Shown: one piece after another, positions 20,715 to 31,002 of the stretch | How the letters are laid out: every line of letters begins with the position of its first letter | How positions within the stretch are numbered: position 1 is the first letter of the stretch | Assembly: GCF_008107625.1 (NCBI RefSeq) | Contig: NZ_SDKK01000030.1 | Span: forward strand, 1 to 51,252 | Reading direction: 5' to 3' | Length of the DNA stretch: 51,252 nt | From: Zoogloea oleivorans | GTDB taxonomy: Bacteria > Pseudomonadota > Gammaproteobacteria > Burkholderiales > Rhodocyclaceae | The notes under the pieces: generated by a model | What the model was told of the DNA's origin: nothing | The model's input: the letters and a program-made list of their open reading frames with translations, nothing else | Database searches by the model: none | Program-made: the position numbers and the translations under genes

Positions 20715-21644
20715 CTACACACCCAATGGCCAGCACGCTGGTTGAACCTGGACATTTTTTTGATGCGATAACGCTGCTGATTCAACCAGCCAAGTCCCGA
20801 ATCGACAAGCCGCATGCTCATCGCTGAGCGAATCCCGCCAAACCACCTGAAGGGCCTTGCGTGGTGGCGGGTTTCCTTCCAGCGGGATGGCGACTAGCTT
20901 CCCTGATCTTGTCTCATCATCGACAGTTCCGGCAAGTGCCAACGACACGCCCATCCCCGCTTTCACCCATTGCTTGACGGCATCGGTTGAACCCAGGCGT
21001 GCGCCGATTGACAGCTCTTCCAATTCGATACCCAGATACTCCGCTAGGAGCCGTCCAGTACCTGTACCTGGTTCGCCGCCAAGCATCGGCATCTCCCTTA
21101 ATTGTCTGCAACTCAAATAGGGCAATCTTGCCCAGGGGTGGTCCGGCGCAACGATGACAACCATTTCCTCTGTTCGCCAGATGCGGGAGACATAGCCTGG
21201 TCGCTCGTCCCACCATTCCATGAGGGCGACATCAATCTCGCCTTTGGCGAGTTGCTCGGCAACCACCGGATTTCGGCCAATTTGGATGTCTATGCTTGCC
21301 TCGCTTTGGTCGCCATAGGCCTTGAGATAAGGGTGAAGCAGATAGATGCCAATATTGCTGCTGGCGCCGATCACAAGGCGACGCTCGCGGAATGTGTTGA
21401 GCGCACTGGTGGCGAGCCTATGGAGATTTCGCGCATGACTTTCGAACTTCCGCCCCTCCACCGTCAGTCGACAGCCCTTGGGGTCCCGCTCAACAAGACG
21501 GGCGCCCAGAAGGTTCTCCAGCTTTTGTAATTGCTGTGAGATGGCCCCCTGGGAAATCCCCAGTTCTCGGGCCGCTGCACGAAAGCTTTCCAGTCGGGCG
21601 ATAGCGAGAAAACTCGCAACCTGGTCGAGGTTGAGTGTGTTCAG
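20715..21644 (-). CDS. ptxE: LysR-type regulator of the phosphite operon (PtxE-like), CTG start
   Basis: The N-terminal HTH ([40 protein letters not shown]) and the following effector domain are typical LysR-type features. No ATG, GTG or TTG precedes the HTH in frame after the nearest stop. A CTG at 21644-21642 overlaps the ptxD stop as CTGA, imitating the usual ATGA coupling, and is the best start. Position after ptxD matches ptxE of the Pseudomonas stutzeri ptxABCDE operon, whose role in control is not settled. The shorter frame from 21461 would lack the HTH. Confidence 0.8.
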   Translation of the reverse strand: MNTLNLDQVASFLAIARLESFRAAARELGISQGAISQQLQKLENLLGARLVERDPKGCRLTVEGRKFESHARNLHRLATSALNTFRERRLVIGASSNIGIYLLHPYLKAYGDQSEASIDIQIGRNPVVAEQLAKGEIDVALMEWWDERPGYVSRIWRTEEMVVIVAPDHPWARLPYLSCRQLREMPMLGGEPGTGTGRLLAEYLGIELEELSIGARLGSTDAVKQWVKAGMGVSLALAGTVDDETRSGKLVAIPLEGNPPPRKALQVVWRDSLSDEHAACRFGTWLVESAALSHQKNVQVQPACWPLGV

Positions 21645-22302
21645 GCTGCGACCTTTGTGACAGGGCGATTGAGTGCACCTTGCGGTTCTTGTCCAGCCAG
21701 CACCTGCAGGATGTTGGTCGTTGCCTCCATTTCAATCGCCAATCGAACCGAGTCCACGGCAGAGCCGATATGAGGTGTGAACAGCGTTCGCTCAGAATCC
21801 GCCAGCAGACGCGCGGATATATTCGTCGGTCGATCCGACCGGGCCCACTCTTCGAGTTCGAAGACATCCGCGGCATAACCGGCGAGCTTGCCGGCGGCAA
21901 GCGCATCAGCCACCGCCTCCTCATCGACGACGGAGCCACGACAGGCGTTGACGAGGAACGCCCCTGCTTTCATGGTTGTGATCGCATCGGCATCGATCAG
22001 GTGAAGCGTATCCTCGCTGATCGGAAGCATCGGAACGACATAGTCGCTTTCCGCCAGCAATTGATCCACTGCGACGCGGCGCAGGCCAAGGCGAGCCTCT
22101 ATCTCGGGGGGCAAAGGTCGGGGGTCGGCATACAACAGCTTTAGTTCATAGCCTTGCAAACGGGCGACGATGGCCTGTCCCACAGCACCCATGCCGATGA
22201 TGCCTAAGGTTCGGCCTGTCAGGCCGGCGCCGTAAAGCACAGGTCGCCATCCGTCGAAGGAACCGCTGCGGACCAGTTTATCGCCCTGAAGAATCTTCCT
22301 AG

Positions 22303-23829
22303 CAGCCTGTCGGACTAACGCAGCGCGAATGGGATAATGCGCACTTGCCCACCGAACTGATCCTGAGAAATGAGCCGCTTCCATCCTGTAGACCGCCAGA
22401 CCGGTTATCTGCTCCCGCCCTCGGTCGATGAATGGCTGCCGGAAGACCACCTTGCCCGGTTTATTGTTGAGGTGATTGATGGACTCGACGTCAGTGCCCT
22501 GGAGAAAGCCTACGCGGGTCGTGGCAGCGCGGCGTATCACCCCTCGGTATTATTGGCATTGCTGGTGTATGGCTACGCCAACGGCGTCTTCTCAAGCCGA
22601 AAGATAGAGCGGGCGACCTACGACTCGGTGGCGTTTCGCTTCATTGCGGCTGGCACCCACCCTGACCACGACACCCTGGCGAGCTTTCGTCGGCGCTTTC
22701 TCGACGAGTTGGCTGGCCTGTTCGTGCAAGTACTGGAGATGGCGCGGGAAATGAAGCTCCTGAAGCTGGGCACGATCAGTCTGGACGGTACCAAGATCAA
22801 GGCGAACGCCTCGCGCCACAGCGCTTTGTCACACGGGCATATCGAGCAACTGGAAATCCAGCTCAAGGCAGAAGTTGAGTCCTTGCTGGCGACGGCCGAA
22901 CAGGCCGACCAATCCGCCGTGCCGGATGGCATGAATCTGCCGGAGGAAATTGCTCGACGCCAGGCCCGACTGGGGGCTATGGCAGCCGCCAAGGCCAAGA
23001 TCGAAGAACGTGCGAAAGCCCGCTTTGAGAAAGAGCAAGCCGAGTACGAAGGCAAGTTGGCGCGTCGAGAAGCCAAGGCTAAGGAAAGCGGCAAGAAACC
23101 CGGTGGCAAGCCGCCGAAACCGCCGGTTGCCGGGCCGAAGGCGCAAGACCAGCTCAATTTGACGGATGAACAATCGCGCATCATGCCGGTTGCCGGCGGC
23201 GGCTTTGAGCAAGCGTATAACGCGCAGGCAGCGGTTGATACGGGCACGATGCTGGTTGTCTCACTAAACGTGACGCAAGCCTGCAATGACAAGGAACAGG
23301 TGGTGCCGATGCTTGAGCAACTGGCAGCGCTGCCGGCCTCACTGGGTCGGCCGCAGGCACTGGTGGCGGATACGGGTTTTTACAGCGCCAAGAATGTCAG
23401 TGCCTGCGAAGAGAGCAGTATTGAGCCGTTCATTGCGGTGAAGCGGGATGAGCATCATCCGGCGCCGACGGAACGCTTTACCGAGCCGGCTGCCTTGCCA
23501 GCTGATGCCACGCCCGCCCAGGCCATGGCGCACAAGCTGAAAACGAAGGCGGGCCGAGCCCTCTACGCGTTGCGCAAGCAAACCGTCGAGCCCGTGTTCG
23601 GCATCATCAAGTCCGTGCTGGGCTTTCGTCAGTTCTCCCTGCGCGGCCTGAAGAAAGTCACCGGTGAATGGACACTGGTTTGCCTCGCCTGGAATTTGAA
23701 GCGCATGGCCGTATTGCGTCCGCAGTAGCAAAAACAAGGGAAAATCGTGCGTCTTACGACAAAAATCAGCGAAATTCGGCCTTTCAGGCCCCATTTTATC
23801 GACCTGGCCGGTTCAAGACCGACAGGCTG
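22303..23829 (+). mobile_element. IS1182-family insertion sequence, 1527 bp
   Basis: Ends are CAGCCTGTCGG (left) and its inverse CCGACAGGCTG (right). CTAG occurs on both sides (22299-22302 and 23830-23833). It contains one full transposase gene on the plus strand and disrupts ptxD. Confidence 0.9.
22370..23728 (+). CDS. IS1182-family transposase
   Basis: The 452-residue protein starts with the family opening [20 protein letters not shown] and [18 protein letters not shown] residues are visible: Asp in [18 protein letters not shown], Asp in [14 protein letters not shown], Glu in [21 protein letters not shown] charged coiled-coil insert of about 120 residues (rich in Ala, Lys and Glu) lies between the first two, normal for this family. 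The gene is intact. Confidence 0.93.
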   Translation: MSRFHPVDRQTGYLLPPSVDEWLPEDHLARFIVEVIDGLDVSALEKAYAGRGSAAYHPSVLLALLVYGYANGVFSSRKIERATYDSVAFRFIAAGTHPDHDTLASFRRRFLDELAGLFVQVLEMAREMKLLKLGTISLDGTKIKANASRHSALSHGHIEQLEIQLKAEVESLLATAEQADQSAVPDGMNLPEEIARRQARLGAMAAAKAKIEERAKARFEKEQAEYEGKLARREAKAKESGKKPGGKPPKPPVAGPKAQDQLNLTDEQSRIMPVAGGGFEQAYNAQAAVDTGTMLVVSLNVTQACNDKEQVVPMLEQLAALPASLGRPQALVADTGFYSAKNVSACEESSIEPFIAVKRDEHHPAPTERFTEPAALPADATPAQAMAHKLKTKAGRALYALRKQTVEPVFGIIKSVLGFRQFSLRGLKKVTGEWTLVCLAWNLKRMAVLRPQ

Positions 23830-24190
23830 CTAGTAAGTCCGATCAACATGCCGATCGTCAGTTCCGCTGTCGGAATGGTCAGCAGATCGGGTACGTTGGT
23901 GATCCATATACCTCGCTGGGTACAGGCATTTACATCGTAGTTGTCATAGCCTTTCAAGGCGCAGCCGACGACTTGTAGGCGGGGACAGGCAGCCAGGAAC
24001 TCATCGTCCACGCTGTCGGTCATGAAGGTCATGATGGCCTCCGCATCCTTGGCGCGACTCAGGATTTCCTCCCGGGAGAGGCGCTCGCGCGTCGTATTGG
24101 GTACTACATCGCAATGTTCGGCCAGCCGGTTGATGACTTCCGGATGCACCCAACTGGTAAGGACGACTTTAGGTTTCATGTTTCCTCTAT

Positions 24191-24997
24191 TCATTTGAAG
24201 CGTTTTCTGAGCGTGCTGCTTAAGGTATCAACCAACGTAACCATAAGCAGGATGACGAGCAGGATGGCCGAGACCTCCTGATACTGCATGATGCGCAGGG
24301 AACCCATGAGCTCGAAGCCAATGCCGCCTGCACCCACCATGCCCATAACCGTTGAGGCACGGAAGTTGTATTCCCAGCGATAGATCGAGATGTCCGCCAT
24401 TTGCGGCAGCACTTGCGGGACAACACCGTGAAGGAGAACCTGGATAGGCGTGGCGCCAGCGGCGCGCGCTGCCTCAATGGGAGCTTCGTCGGCATGCTCG
24501 ATGGCTTCGGCAAAGAACTTGCCGATCATGCCCACAGAGTGCAAGCCCAAAGCCAGCACGCCAGGCAGCGCGCCAAAGCCGACCGCGGCAACGAAAATGA
24601 TGCCCAGGATCATTTCGGGAATCGAGCGCAGCGCATTCAGGGTGGCTCGGGCTACCTGATAGATCACCGCATGCGGCGTGGTGTTGCGGGCCGCGAGGAA
24701 GGCCAGGGGAATAGATAGCACGACCGCCAGGGCGGTACCGGCCACGCTCATGGCCAGCGTATCGATCAGCGGTTTGAGCCAACTGCGGGCGTTCTGAAAG
24801 TCCGGCGGGAACATTTCACTGAGTAAAAGGAGGATGGCAGGGCCTCCGTCAGCTAGGCGCTCCCCGTCGAACAGTCCGACATAGTGGATGCATAGGCCGA
24901 TGACAAGAAGAATCGTCACCAGTCGCAGCGCGCCGCTGTTCCAGGCGCGCTGCTGTTGATCAATGATCACATTGTGATCGAGGCTACGAGTATTCAT
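24191..24997 (-). CDS. ptxC: Phosphite ABC transporter permease
   Basis: The 268-residue protein is an inner-membrane permease of the phosphonate-type ABC family (PhnE-like) with about six helices. The ATPase contact loop reads [20 protein letters not shown]. It forms the channel for phosphite with PtxA and PtxB. The TGA overlaps a possible upstream ptxD start (ATGA at 24191-24194), although ptxD probably starts at 24179. It begins two bases after the ptxB stop. Confidence 0.9.
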   Translation of the reverse strand: MNTRSLDHNVIIDQQQRAWNSGALRLVTILLVIGLCIHYVGLFDGERLADGGPAILLLLSEMFPPDFQNARSWLKPLIDTLAMSVAGTALAVVLSIPLAFLAARNTTPHAVIYQVARATLNALRSIPEMILGIIFVAAVGFGALPGVLALGLHSVGMIGKFFAEAIEHADEAPIEAARAAGATPIQVLLHGVVPQVLPQMADISIYRWEYNFRASTVMGMVGAGGIGFELMGSLRIMQYQEVSAILLVILLMVTLVDTLSSTLRKRFK

Positions 24998-24999
24998 GC

Positions 25000-25857
<858 letters not shown>

Positions 25858-26667
25858 TTAGTCCTCAATGATGGCTAGTTCAAGCGATGGATTGTTTAAC
25901 GGGAGGGTCTTTTCGCTGGGTGGCTTAGGCACAGACGGCGTCTGGTCGTAAATCATGTCAAGCACACCGTTTGTCAGCGCATCGGGGGCTCCATCGAAGA
26001 CGACGCGGCCTTGGGCCAGGCCGATCACCCGGTCGGCGTATTCCATGGCGAATTCGACCTGGTGCAGACTGACCACGGTAGTTATGCCGTCTTCGCGGCA
26101 AATCTGTTTAAGTTGGGAAAGAACCCGGCGCGAACTCGCGGGATCGAGGCTCGCAATCGGTTCGTCGGCCAGCATCAGGCGGGGTTGTTGTGCCAGGGCC
26201 CGGGCTATGCCTACTCGTTGCTGTTGCCCGCCGCTCAGTTGGTCTACCCGGTCCAGTGCCTTGTGCAGTAGACCGACCCGGCTCAGGCATTCCAGCGCTA
26301 TCTGGCGCTCGGCGCGTGGCAGCGGAAAGAGGCTGCGCCAGGTTGAGTGATAGCCGATGCGCCCGAGCAACACGTTGGCCAGGGCCGTATGGCGCTCGAT
26401 GAGTTGGTGTTGCTGGAAAACCATGCCGGTCTGGCGACGATGGGTCTGCAAGGCCGCGCTGTCCTCAATCGCCCCGATGCCATCCACATTGATCTGACCG
26501 GTGCTTGGCTTGTTGAGCAGATTGAGACAGCGCAGGAGGGTGGATTTGCCAGCACCGGAAGCACCCAGCAGTACAGTAAACTCACCGCGACCGAAACGTA
26601 GCGAGGTCGGCTGGAGGGCCACCAGATCGTCACGGTAACGGACGGATATGTCGTTCAGATGAATCAT
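25858..26667 (-). CDS. ptxA: Phosphite ABC transporter ATP-binding protein
   Basis: Walker A GASGAGKSTLLRCLN, ABC signature LSGGQQQRVGIARAL and Walker B RLMLADEPIASLD are all present in order. This PhnC-type ATPase powers phosphite import. Of two ATGs, the one at 26667 has AAGGGG at a normal distance and is preferred to 26682. It is the first gene of the ptx operon, and a large palindrome lies just upstream. Confidence 0.92.
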   Translation of the reverse strand: MIHLNDISVRYRDDLVALQPTSLRFGRGEFTVLLGASGAGKSTLLRCLNLLNKPSTGQINVDGIGAIEDSAALQTHRRQTGMVFQQHQLIERHTALANVLLGRIGYHSTWRSLFPLPRAERQIALECLSRVGLLHKALDRVDQLSGGQQQRVGIARALAQQPRLMLADEPIASLDPASSRRVLSQLKQICREDGITTVVSLHQVEFAMEYADRVIGLAQGRVVFDGAPDALTNGVLDMIYDQTPSVPKPPSEKTLPLNNPSLELAIIED

Positions 26668-26685
26668 GGGCACCCCTTCCATACC

Positions 26686-26720
26686 GCCGTTGTTGATTCG
26701 AGTTTCGAATCAACAACGGC
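26686..26720. promoter_or_regulatory. Perfect 16-bp inverted repeat before ptxA
   Basis: GCCGTTGTTGATTCGA at 26686-26701 and TCGAATCAACAACGGC at 26705-26720 are exact inverses around a 3-base loop. It ends 18 bases from the ptxA start. No T run follows on the minus strand, so a simple terminator is unlikely. It could be an operator or an mRNA hairpin just before the ribosome binding site. Confidence 0.7.
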
Positions 26721-26768
26721 ATGTAATAAAGCAAATAAAATCGGAAGGGCGACATTAATCGCCGACGG

Positions 26769-26786
26769 TTACTGTCGTGTTACTGC
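26769..26786 (-). promoter_or_regulatory. Candidate Pho box for the ptx operon
   Basis: On the minus strand, CAGTAAC-ACGA-CAGTAAC: two exact 7-base direct repeats with a 4-base spacer, the geometry of PhoB binding sites (consensus CTGTCAT, four bases, CTGTCAT). A -10-like TAATGT lies about ten bases downstream (near 26755). Phosphite operons are phosphate-starvation controlled in Pseudomonas stutzeri. Sequence match to the consensus is only partial. Confidence 0.5.
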
Positions 26787-27220
26787 TTTGTGAAGAATCG
26801 GCTACGCGGACCAAGCGTCAGGTTCCATGTCTGACTCCTTCCTTTTTCAATCGGAGCCTGATTGTTATCCTGCGCTGTGTATGGCGGCTTTCGGTTTAGT
26901 GCTGTGAGCGTACTTTCGGCCACAACCGGACTGCCATCAACTCTCGACAATTGTCATTCAGGCGACAGCTCCGCTCCGAAACAGGACGGACTACCTACGC
27001 GAACTCATCGGCCATTGCAGCCGTTTAGCCTCTCCTTTGTGAACGGCAGTAGAAGTGCTCAAAGCTGACTGTGCCGTATCTACAAGATCAGGGACGATTT
27101 ATCGCTCTCGTTTAAATCAATGTAAAATGCATGAAATTTACCGTCAAGTCTCTTTTCAAGGCACTAAAAGCATTTGAATGCTAGTGTCTGGGGGTCTCAA
27201 GGCGGAGACTCATCAAGCTA
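26787..27220. other. Intergenic region between divergent ptx operon and GHKL gene
   Basis: No gene recognised. The stretch 26870-27050 looks like the common non-coding filler found between genes in proteobacterial islands. It must hold the rightward promoter for 27221 onward; an AT-rich part at 27100-27180 is the likely place, but I cannot mark the boxes with confidence. Confidence 0.35.
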
Positions 27221-28321
27221 ATGCGTCAAATGCGCGAAAAGATAAAAGCCATTCTAGAACGGCAGCCTGGTCTGAAAGCCAAGGCTATAGCCGATCAGCT
27301 TCGACTAGATAAAACCGAAGTGAACCAGGTCCTGTACGCCAACAAAAATCTCTTTGTCCGAGACGAAGCGTTCGCATGGTCACTAAGCGAGTTACGCGTA
27401 AACCTCGGCAGCCTGCGCTGGCTTAATGCCGATTTGTTCGAGGACGCTTTACTGGTATCGGGCTCGCCACTGGATTCAACAGCATGCTGTGTGACATTTG
27501 TGATTGGCGAGGGCTGCAAGCCGTTGCTTGAAGCCCTTGCACGACTGCTTGCCATATGTAATCAACTGGTAAGCAGCGGGAAGTCGGTCTCGCTGGATTT
27601 CTCTGCATCCAAGTCGACCCTGAGCTACTTGAACCGTATCGGCTTCATCGACCTTCTGCATGAGCACGTTCAGATCCTACCCAAAAGACCCAAGCGCTCG
27701 ACAGCCGCTACCTACGAAGGTAACAACGATGGGGTGGTGGAGCTACGCAGGATTGACCATATAGATCCCGACAACGATATTCCAACTCTTTTAAGAAGAA
27801 GCTTTGTGTCGTGCGTAGGCGATAGTTATGACGTAGCAGCCCATACTGTACTGTCCGAACTATATGGCAACGTCACAGAGCACTCAGAAGCTCAAACGGC
27901 TGGCTTTGCAGGCCTGCAATACTATGCAAAGGGAATTCCTCCGCACATACAGACGGTCATTTCTGACAATGGACGAGGAATTGTTGGAACGTTAATGCCT
28001 GTTGTGGCGCAGCGCTACCCTAGCGTAGCGCGAAAAATTTCCGCCTCCAAGGAGCCACAGGTCGAGCTTCTTAAAGAGGTTTTCTCAACTGGCGGCATCA
28101 GTCAAGTCGATGAATCAGGTAGGGGGCTAGGACTGAAGCGATCCGGACAGTTTGCAACAAAATACAACGCGATCATTTCTGTCCGGCAGGAGACCTTTGC
28201 GCTAACAGCCAAGTACAAGGGCAGCAAGCTAGACTTCACTCACCGTACGAACTTGGCTCGCATAGCGGGGACACACATCTGCTTCGACTTCGTCCTTGAC
28301 CAATCAGCGCCGCCCGCTTAA
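27221..28321 (+). CDS. GHKL-type ATPase with N-terminal HTH and STAS-like region
   Basis: The 366-residue protein has three parts. Residues about 5-50 look like a winged helix (LKAKAIADQLRLDKTEVNQVL). Residues about 95-150 resemble a STAS/anti-anti-sigma fold (SGKSVSLDFSASKSTLSYLN, RIGFIDLL). The C-terminal part is a histidine-kinase-like ATPase: N-box ELYGNVTEHSEA, G1 box ISDNGRGI, and a later glycine-rich SGRGLGLKR. No dimerisation histidine is seen, so it is more like an RsbW-type ATPase than a sensor kinase. The next gene begins nine bases after its stop. Function unknown. Confidence 0.72.
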   Translation: MRQMREKIKAILERQPGLKAKAIADQLRLDKTEVNQVLYANKNLFVRDEAFAWSLSELRVNLGSLRWLNADLFEDALLVSGSPLDSTACCVTFVIGEGCKPLLEALARLLAICNQLVSSGKSVSLDFSASKSTLSYLNRIGFIDLLHEHVQILPKRPKRSTAATYEGNNDGVVELRRIDHIDPDNDIPTLLRRSFVSCVGDSYDVAAHTVLSELYGNVTEHSEAQTAGFAGLQYYAKGIPPHIQTVISDNGRGIVGTLMPVVAQRYPSVARKISASKEPQVELLKEVFSTGGISQVDESGRGLGLKRSGQFATKYNAIISVRQETFALTAKYKGSKLDFTHRTNLARIAGTHICFDFVLDQSAPPA

Positions 28322-28330
28322 ATTAACGAA

Positions 28331-28891
28331 ATGAACCGGAAATCCAAAGTCATAGTCTTACGAGATCTTACGAGAACCCCTCACCCATTCGGCAACATTG
28401 AGGGCAAAGAGGTTTTCCGAAAACTCTTGGATCTTGTCGACCAAAACCCTGGCACAGTGGTGTTCGGCATCTCGCTCAACGGAATTGAAGCGACTGATGC
28501 CTCGTTCCCTCGTGAGAGTGTTATCTCTGTAGCAAAGCAACTCAGAGGGGAAAAGGGCTTCTATCTCGCTGATTTGGTCAATCGGGACCTGATCGACAAC
28601 TGGAGCTATGCTGCGCGTGCCAAAGAGCAGCCCTTGGTGATCTGGGATAAAGAGGCTTTCGAGATCATCGGCCCCGAATTAAACGCCTCCACTCGAGAGC
28701 TCGTCGAATACGTGCTGTCGAAGAAGTCCGTGTTGGCGTCCCAAGCAGCCGGCGATCTTGGCTTATCCGTGCCCAATGCTAGTACCCGTCTGAAGAATCT
28801 TGTGCAGCAAGGCTTCATACTCCGAACAGAAGACATAGCAGACACCGGCGGTATCGAGTACCACTACACTGCCATCAGAGAATCTGCTTAA
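28331..28891 (+). CDS. STAS-like (DUF4325-type) protein with C-terminal winged helix
   Basis: The 186-residue product starts with a STAS-like domain (EGKEVFRKLLDLVDQNPGTV, VVFGISLNGIEATDASFPRE), where ATDASF sits at the place of the phosphorylated serine loop in anti-anti-sigma factors. Residues about 120-180 form a MarR/ArsR-like winged helix (LGLSVPNASTRLKNLVQQGF). It forms a pair with the GHKL ATPase upstream, and by analogy with RsbV/RsbW may be switched by it. Homologous pairs of GHKL ATPase and DUF4325 are common in bacterial islands but not understood to my knowledge. Confidence 0.72.
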   Translation: MNRKSKVIVLRDLTRTPHPFGNIEGKEVFRKLLDLVDQNPGTVVFGISLNGIEATDASFPRESVISVAKQLRGEKGFYLADLVNRDLIDNWSYAARAKEQPLVIWDKEAFEIIGPELNASTRELVEYVLSKKSVLASQAAGDLGLSVPNASTRLKNLVQQGFILRTEDIADTGGIEYHYTAIRESA

Positions 28892-29000
28892 ACCCATTGC
28901 TTTAACCAGAAACATCCTCTACACTGAACTCAGTCCGTCGGGCGCCTCACTCCAAGTGGCGTTAAACAGGATAATTTAATCAGACTAAAGGAGTTTCAAA

Positions 29001-29735
29001 ATGAGCAGCAATCAGCAACTGCATGATGAAGCCGTCGCTCGAGGACACGACTCGCGAGAGTCGGGCGCCTACCGCATCAGCTTCGGCCTGGAAGGGCTAA
29101 CTTTTCGCGATATCGACATGCTGGATCCGGTGCCCACAGGTCGGCAAATCCTTGCCGGCGCGGGTCTAGACCACCGCGAGGACTACATTCTGTACGCCTA
29201 CCTGAATACTGGCGACTTTGAGGATGTTCGCCTCGACGAGGTCTTTGATCTGCGCAGCAAAGGCGCTGAGAGCTTCATCGCGTTCAAATCCGACCGGGAT
29301 TTCAAGTTTTCGCTGAACGATCGTCAGTTGGCGTGGGGCCATTCCGAAATGCTTGGCAGTGTCCTGTACGGCCTTGCCAACACTTCACCAGAAGAAGCTG
29401 TGTTTCTTGAGGTCAGGGGCGGAAAGGACCAACTGATCGAGCCGGACGAACGCGTGAACCTCGATGCGCCGGGCATCGAGCGATTCATCACCGCACCAAA
29501 GCCGCACCCGGTCCAGTACGAGATCTTCGTCAACGGCAAGCCGCGCAAGTACCACGACGAGCAGATTAGCTACGAGGATGTCGTTCGCTTGGCGTTCCCC
29601 GAGGGGCCCTTCGACATCCTGTACACGGTGGCCTTCGCCAACCTCCACGGCCACGATGGCACGCTCGCCCCGGGGCAGTCCACTGTCGTCCACAATGGGA
29701 TGGAATTCCGTGTCCGCAAGACCAATCGCTCCTGA
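29001..29735 (+). CDS. Multiubiquitin protein with three ubiquitin-like domains
   Basis: The 244-residue product contains three beta-grasp repeats at about residues 24-100, 101-168 and 172-242 (each opening YRISF, FKFSL and YEIFV). The last one ends EFRVRKTNRS with no terminal Gly-Gly. This is the multiubiquitin family found with E1-like and other ubiquitin-type genes in bacteria. A good AAAGGAG site lies before the ATG. It probably is the protein that becomes attached to targets or to itself. It leads a tight three-gene operon. Confidence 0.85.
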   Translation: MSSNQQLHDEAVARGHDSRESGAYRISFGLEGLTFRDIDMLDPVPTGRQILAGAGLDHREDYILYAYLNTGDFEDVRLDEVFDLRSKGAESFIAFKSDRDFKFSLNDRQLAWGHSEMLGSVLYGLANTSPEEAVFLEVRGGKDQLIEPDERVNLDAPGIERFITAPKPHPVQYEIFVNGKPRKYHDEQISYEDVVRLAFPEGPFDILYTVAFANLHGHDGTLAPGQSTVVHNGMEFRVRKTNRS

Positions 29736-31002
29736 TTCAGGACTCGCCGCCCTTCTGGAGCAGGGCTATGAGGTCGAAGTGCGCCAGCAGCATTTGCTGG
29801 TGCACTCCGTCCCCTACGTCGCCGCAAATGGCACGGTCGAGCGCGCGTCGGTTGTCTGCAAGTACGTGGAGGATGCCGGCACCATCCTGCCTCCCACGGC
29901 TGCCGGTGACGACCACCAGGTTTGGTGGACAGGCTCATTTCCGTGCCGCAGCGACGGTACGCTGATGGTGGCGGAACTCGTTGCCAACGCGCAGCCGTCG
30001 CCGTTCACGGTGTTCGAAGGTTGCAACTCTCAACATCGCTTTTCGAACAAGCCGGAGGAGTACAACCAGACCGGTTATCCGGACCATTTTGAGAAGGTCA
30101 CGCACTATGTGACCCTCATTCAGAGCCAGGCCAAGGTACTCGACGCGAACGTTGACGCGCGCACGCGCCGCGTCATCCCCCCCTCGGAACCGGACTCGGT
30201 TTTCCGATACGCAGACACGGCCAGCGTGCGCGCCGAAATCGTGGCCACATCGGCCAGGCTCAAGCTGCGTAAGGTCGCAATCGTGGGTCTCGGTGGTACC
30301 GGCAGTTACGTTTTCGACCAAGTAACGAAGACTCCAGTGTGGGAGATTCATCCGTTCGACGGGGATGACTTCAAGCAGCACAACGCCTTTCGCGCACCGG
30401 GTGCTGCGACAACGGAAGAGTTGCGTCGGCACATGAAGAAGGTTGACTACTTCATCGAGCGCTACAGTCCAATGCGAACAGGCTTAGTGCCCCATCCGTA
30501 CTTCCTGGATGAGGCAAACGTGTCCGAGCTTGCGGGCTTCGACTTCGTCTTCGTGTGCGTCGACAAGGGGCTGGCGCGCAAGACCATCTGCGGCTACCTG
30601 ACCGCGCAAGGCATCCCTTTTGTTGACGTTGGCATGGACGTTGCGATGGACGCCGAGACGCAGCAGCTTGACGGAACCTGCCGAGTCACGACCATTACGC
30701 CATTCAAGAACGACCACATCGCCGGCTCCATCCCGATGGACAACGACGAGTCGGACGCGCTCTACCGCCAGAACATCCAAGTGGCGGATCTGAACGCGCT
30801 GAACGCCCAGCTTGCGGTAATCAAATGGAAGCAGCTGTTCGGCTTCTACGAGGATCGTGCGAGGTCGCACCAGGCCACATATACGGTTGCGACACAGTCG
30901 CTGACTCGTGGCGAACTCGCAGCTCGCAGCCTTGGCCCCGAGCCTACCGTTCGTGGTGATACCGCGGTATCAGCGATCGAATGCGCGGGAGCGACTGGAT
31001 GA
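29710..31002 (+). CDS. E1-like (ThiF-fold) activating enzyme with N-terminal E2-like region
   Basis: The C-terminal half has the adenylation fold: nucleotide loop VAIVGLGGTGSYVFDQV, acidic FDGDDFKQHNAFR, and DFVFVCVDKGLARK; a possible catalytic cysteine is in LDGTCRVTT. The N-terminal 150 residues (LEQGYEVEVRQQHLLVHSVP...) look like the E2-like or accessory domain fused in such systems, without an obvious catalytic Cys motif. Start GTG at 29710 or ATG at 29695 overlap the multiubiquitin gene; the frame extending to 29464 is a shadow. Its stop overlaps the next gene (ATGA). It would activate the multiubiquitin C-terminus with ATP. Confidence 0.8.
   Translation: MSARPIAPDSGLAALLEQGYEVEVRQQHLLVHSVPYVAANGTVERASVVCKYVEDAGTILPPTAAGDDHQVWWTGSFPCRSDGTLMVAELVANAQPSPFTVFEGCNSQHRFSNKPEEYNQTGYPDHFEKVTHYVTLIQSQAKVLDANVDARTRRVIPPSEPDSVFRYADTASVRAEIVATSARLKLRKVAIVGLGGTGSYVFDQVTKTPVWEIHPFDGDDFKQHNAFRAPGAATTEELRRHMKKVDYFIERYSPMRTGLVPHPYFLDEANVSELAGFDFVFVCVDKGLARKTICGYLTAQGIPFVDVGMDVAMDAETQQLDGTCRVTTITPFKNDHIAGSIPMDNDESDALYRQNIQVADLNALNAQLAVIKWKQLFGFYEDRARSHQATYTVATQSLTRGELAARSLGPEPTVRGDTAVSAIECAGATG

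Larger units (their letters stand above)
21641..24179 (-). pseudogene. ptxD: Phosphite dehydrogenase gene split by an IS1182-family element
   Basis: The 5' part (23830-24179) encodes the N-terminal substrate domain with [17 protein letters not shown] and [16 protein letters not shown]; the 3' part (21641-22302) has the NAD-binding loop [18 protein letters not shown], the [13 protein letters not shown] segment with catalytic Arg, and [10 protein letters not shown] with catalytic His. Removing the insertion and one CTAG joins IGLT to RKILQGDKL in frame, giving a normal-length enzyme of about 336 residues. PtxD oxidises phosphite to phosphate with NAD+. The ATG at 24179 has AGAGGA before it. As it stands no whole enzyme can be made. 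Confidence 0.93.

Noticed and set aside
22303-22540. ptxD-like frame continuing upstream to 22540
   Set aside because: Codons beyond 22302 are insertion-sequence DNA; the true 5' part of ptxD is at 23830-24179.
29464-29709. N-terminal extension of the E1-like frame
   Set aside because: It is out-of-frame sequence of the multiubiquitin gene, very rich in Arg, Ser and Thr, without family resemblance.
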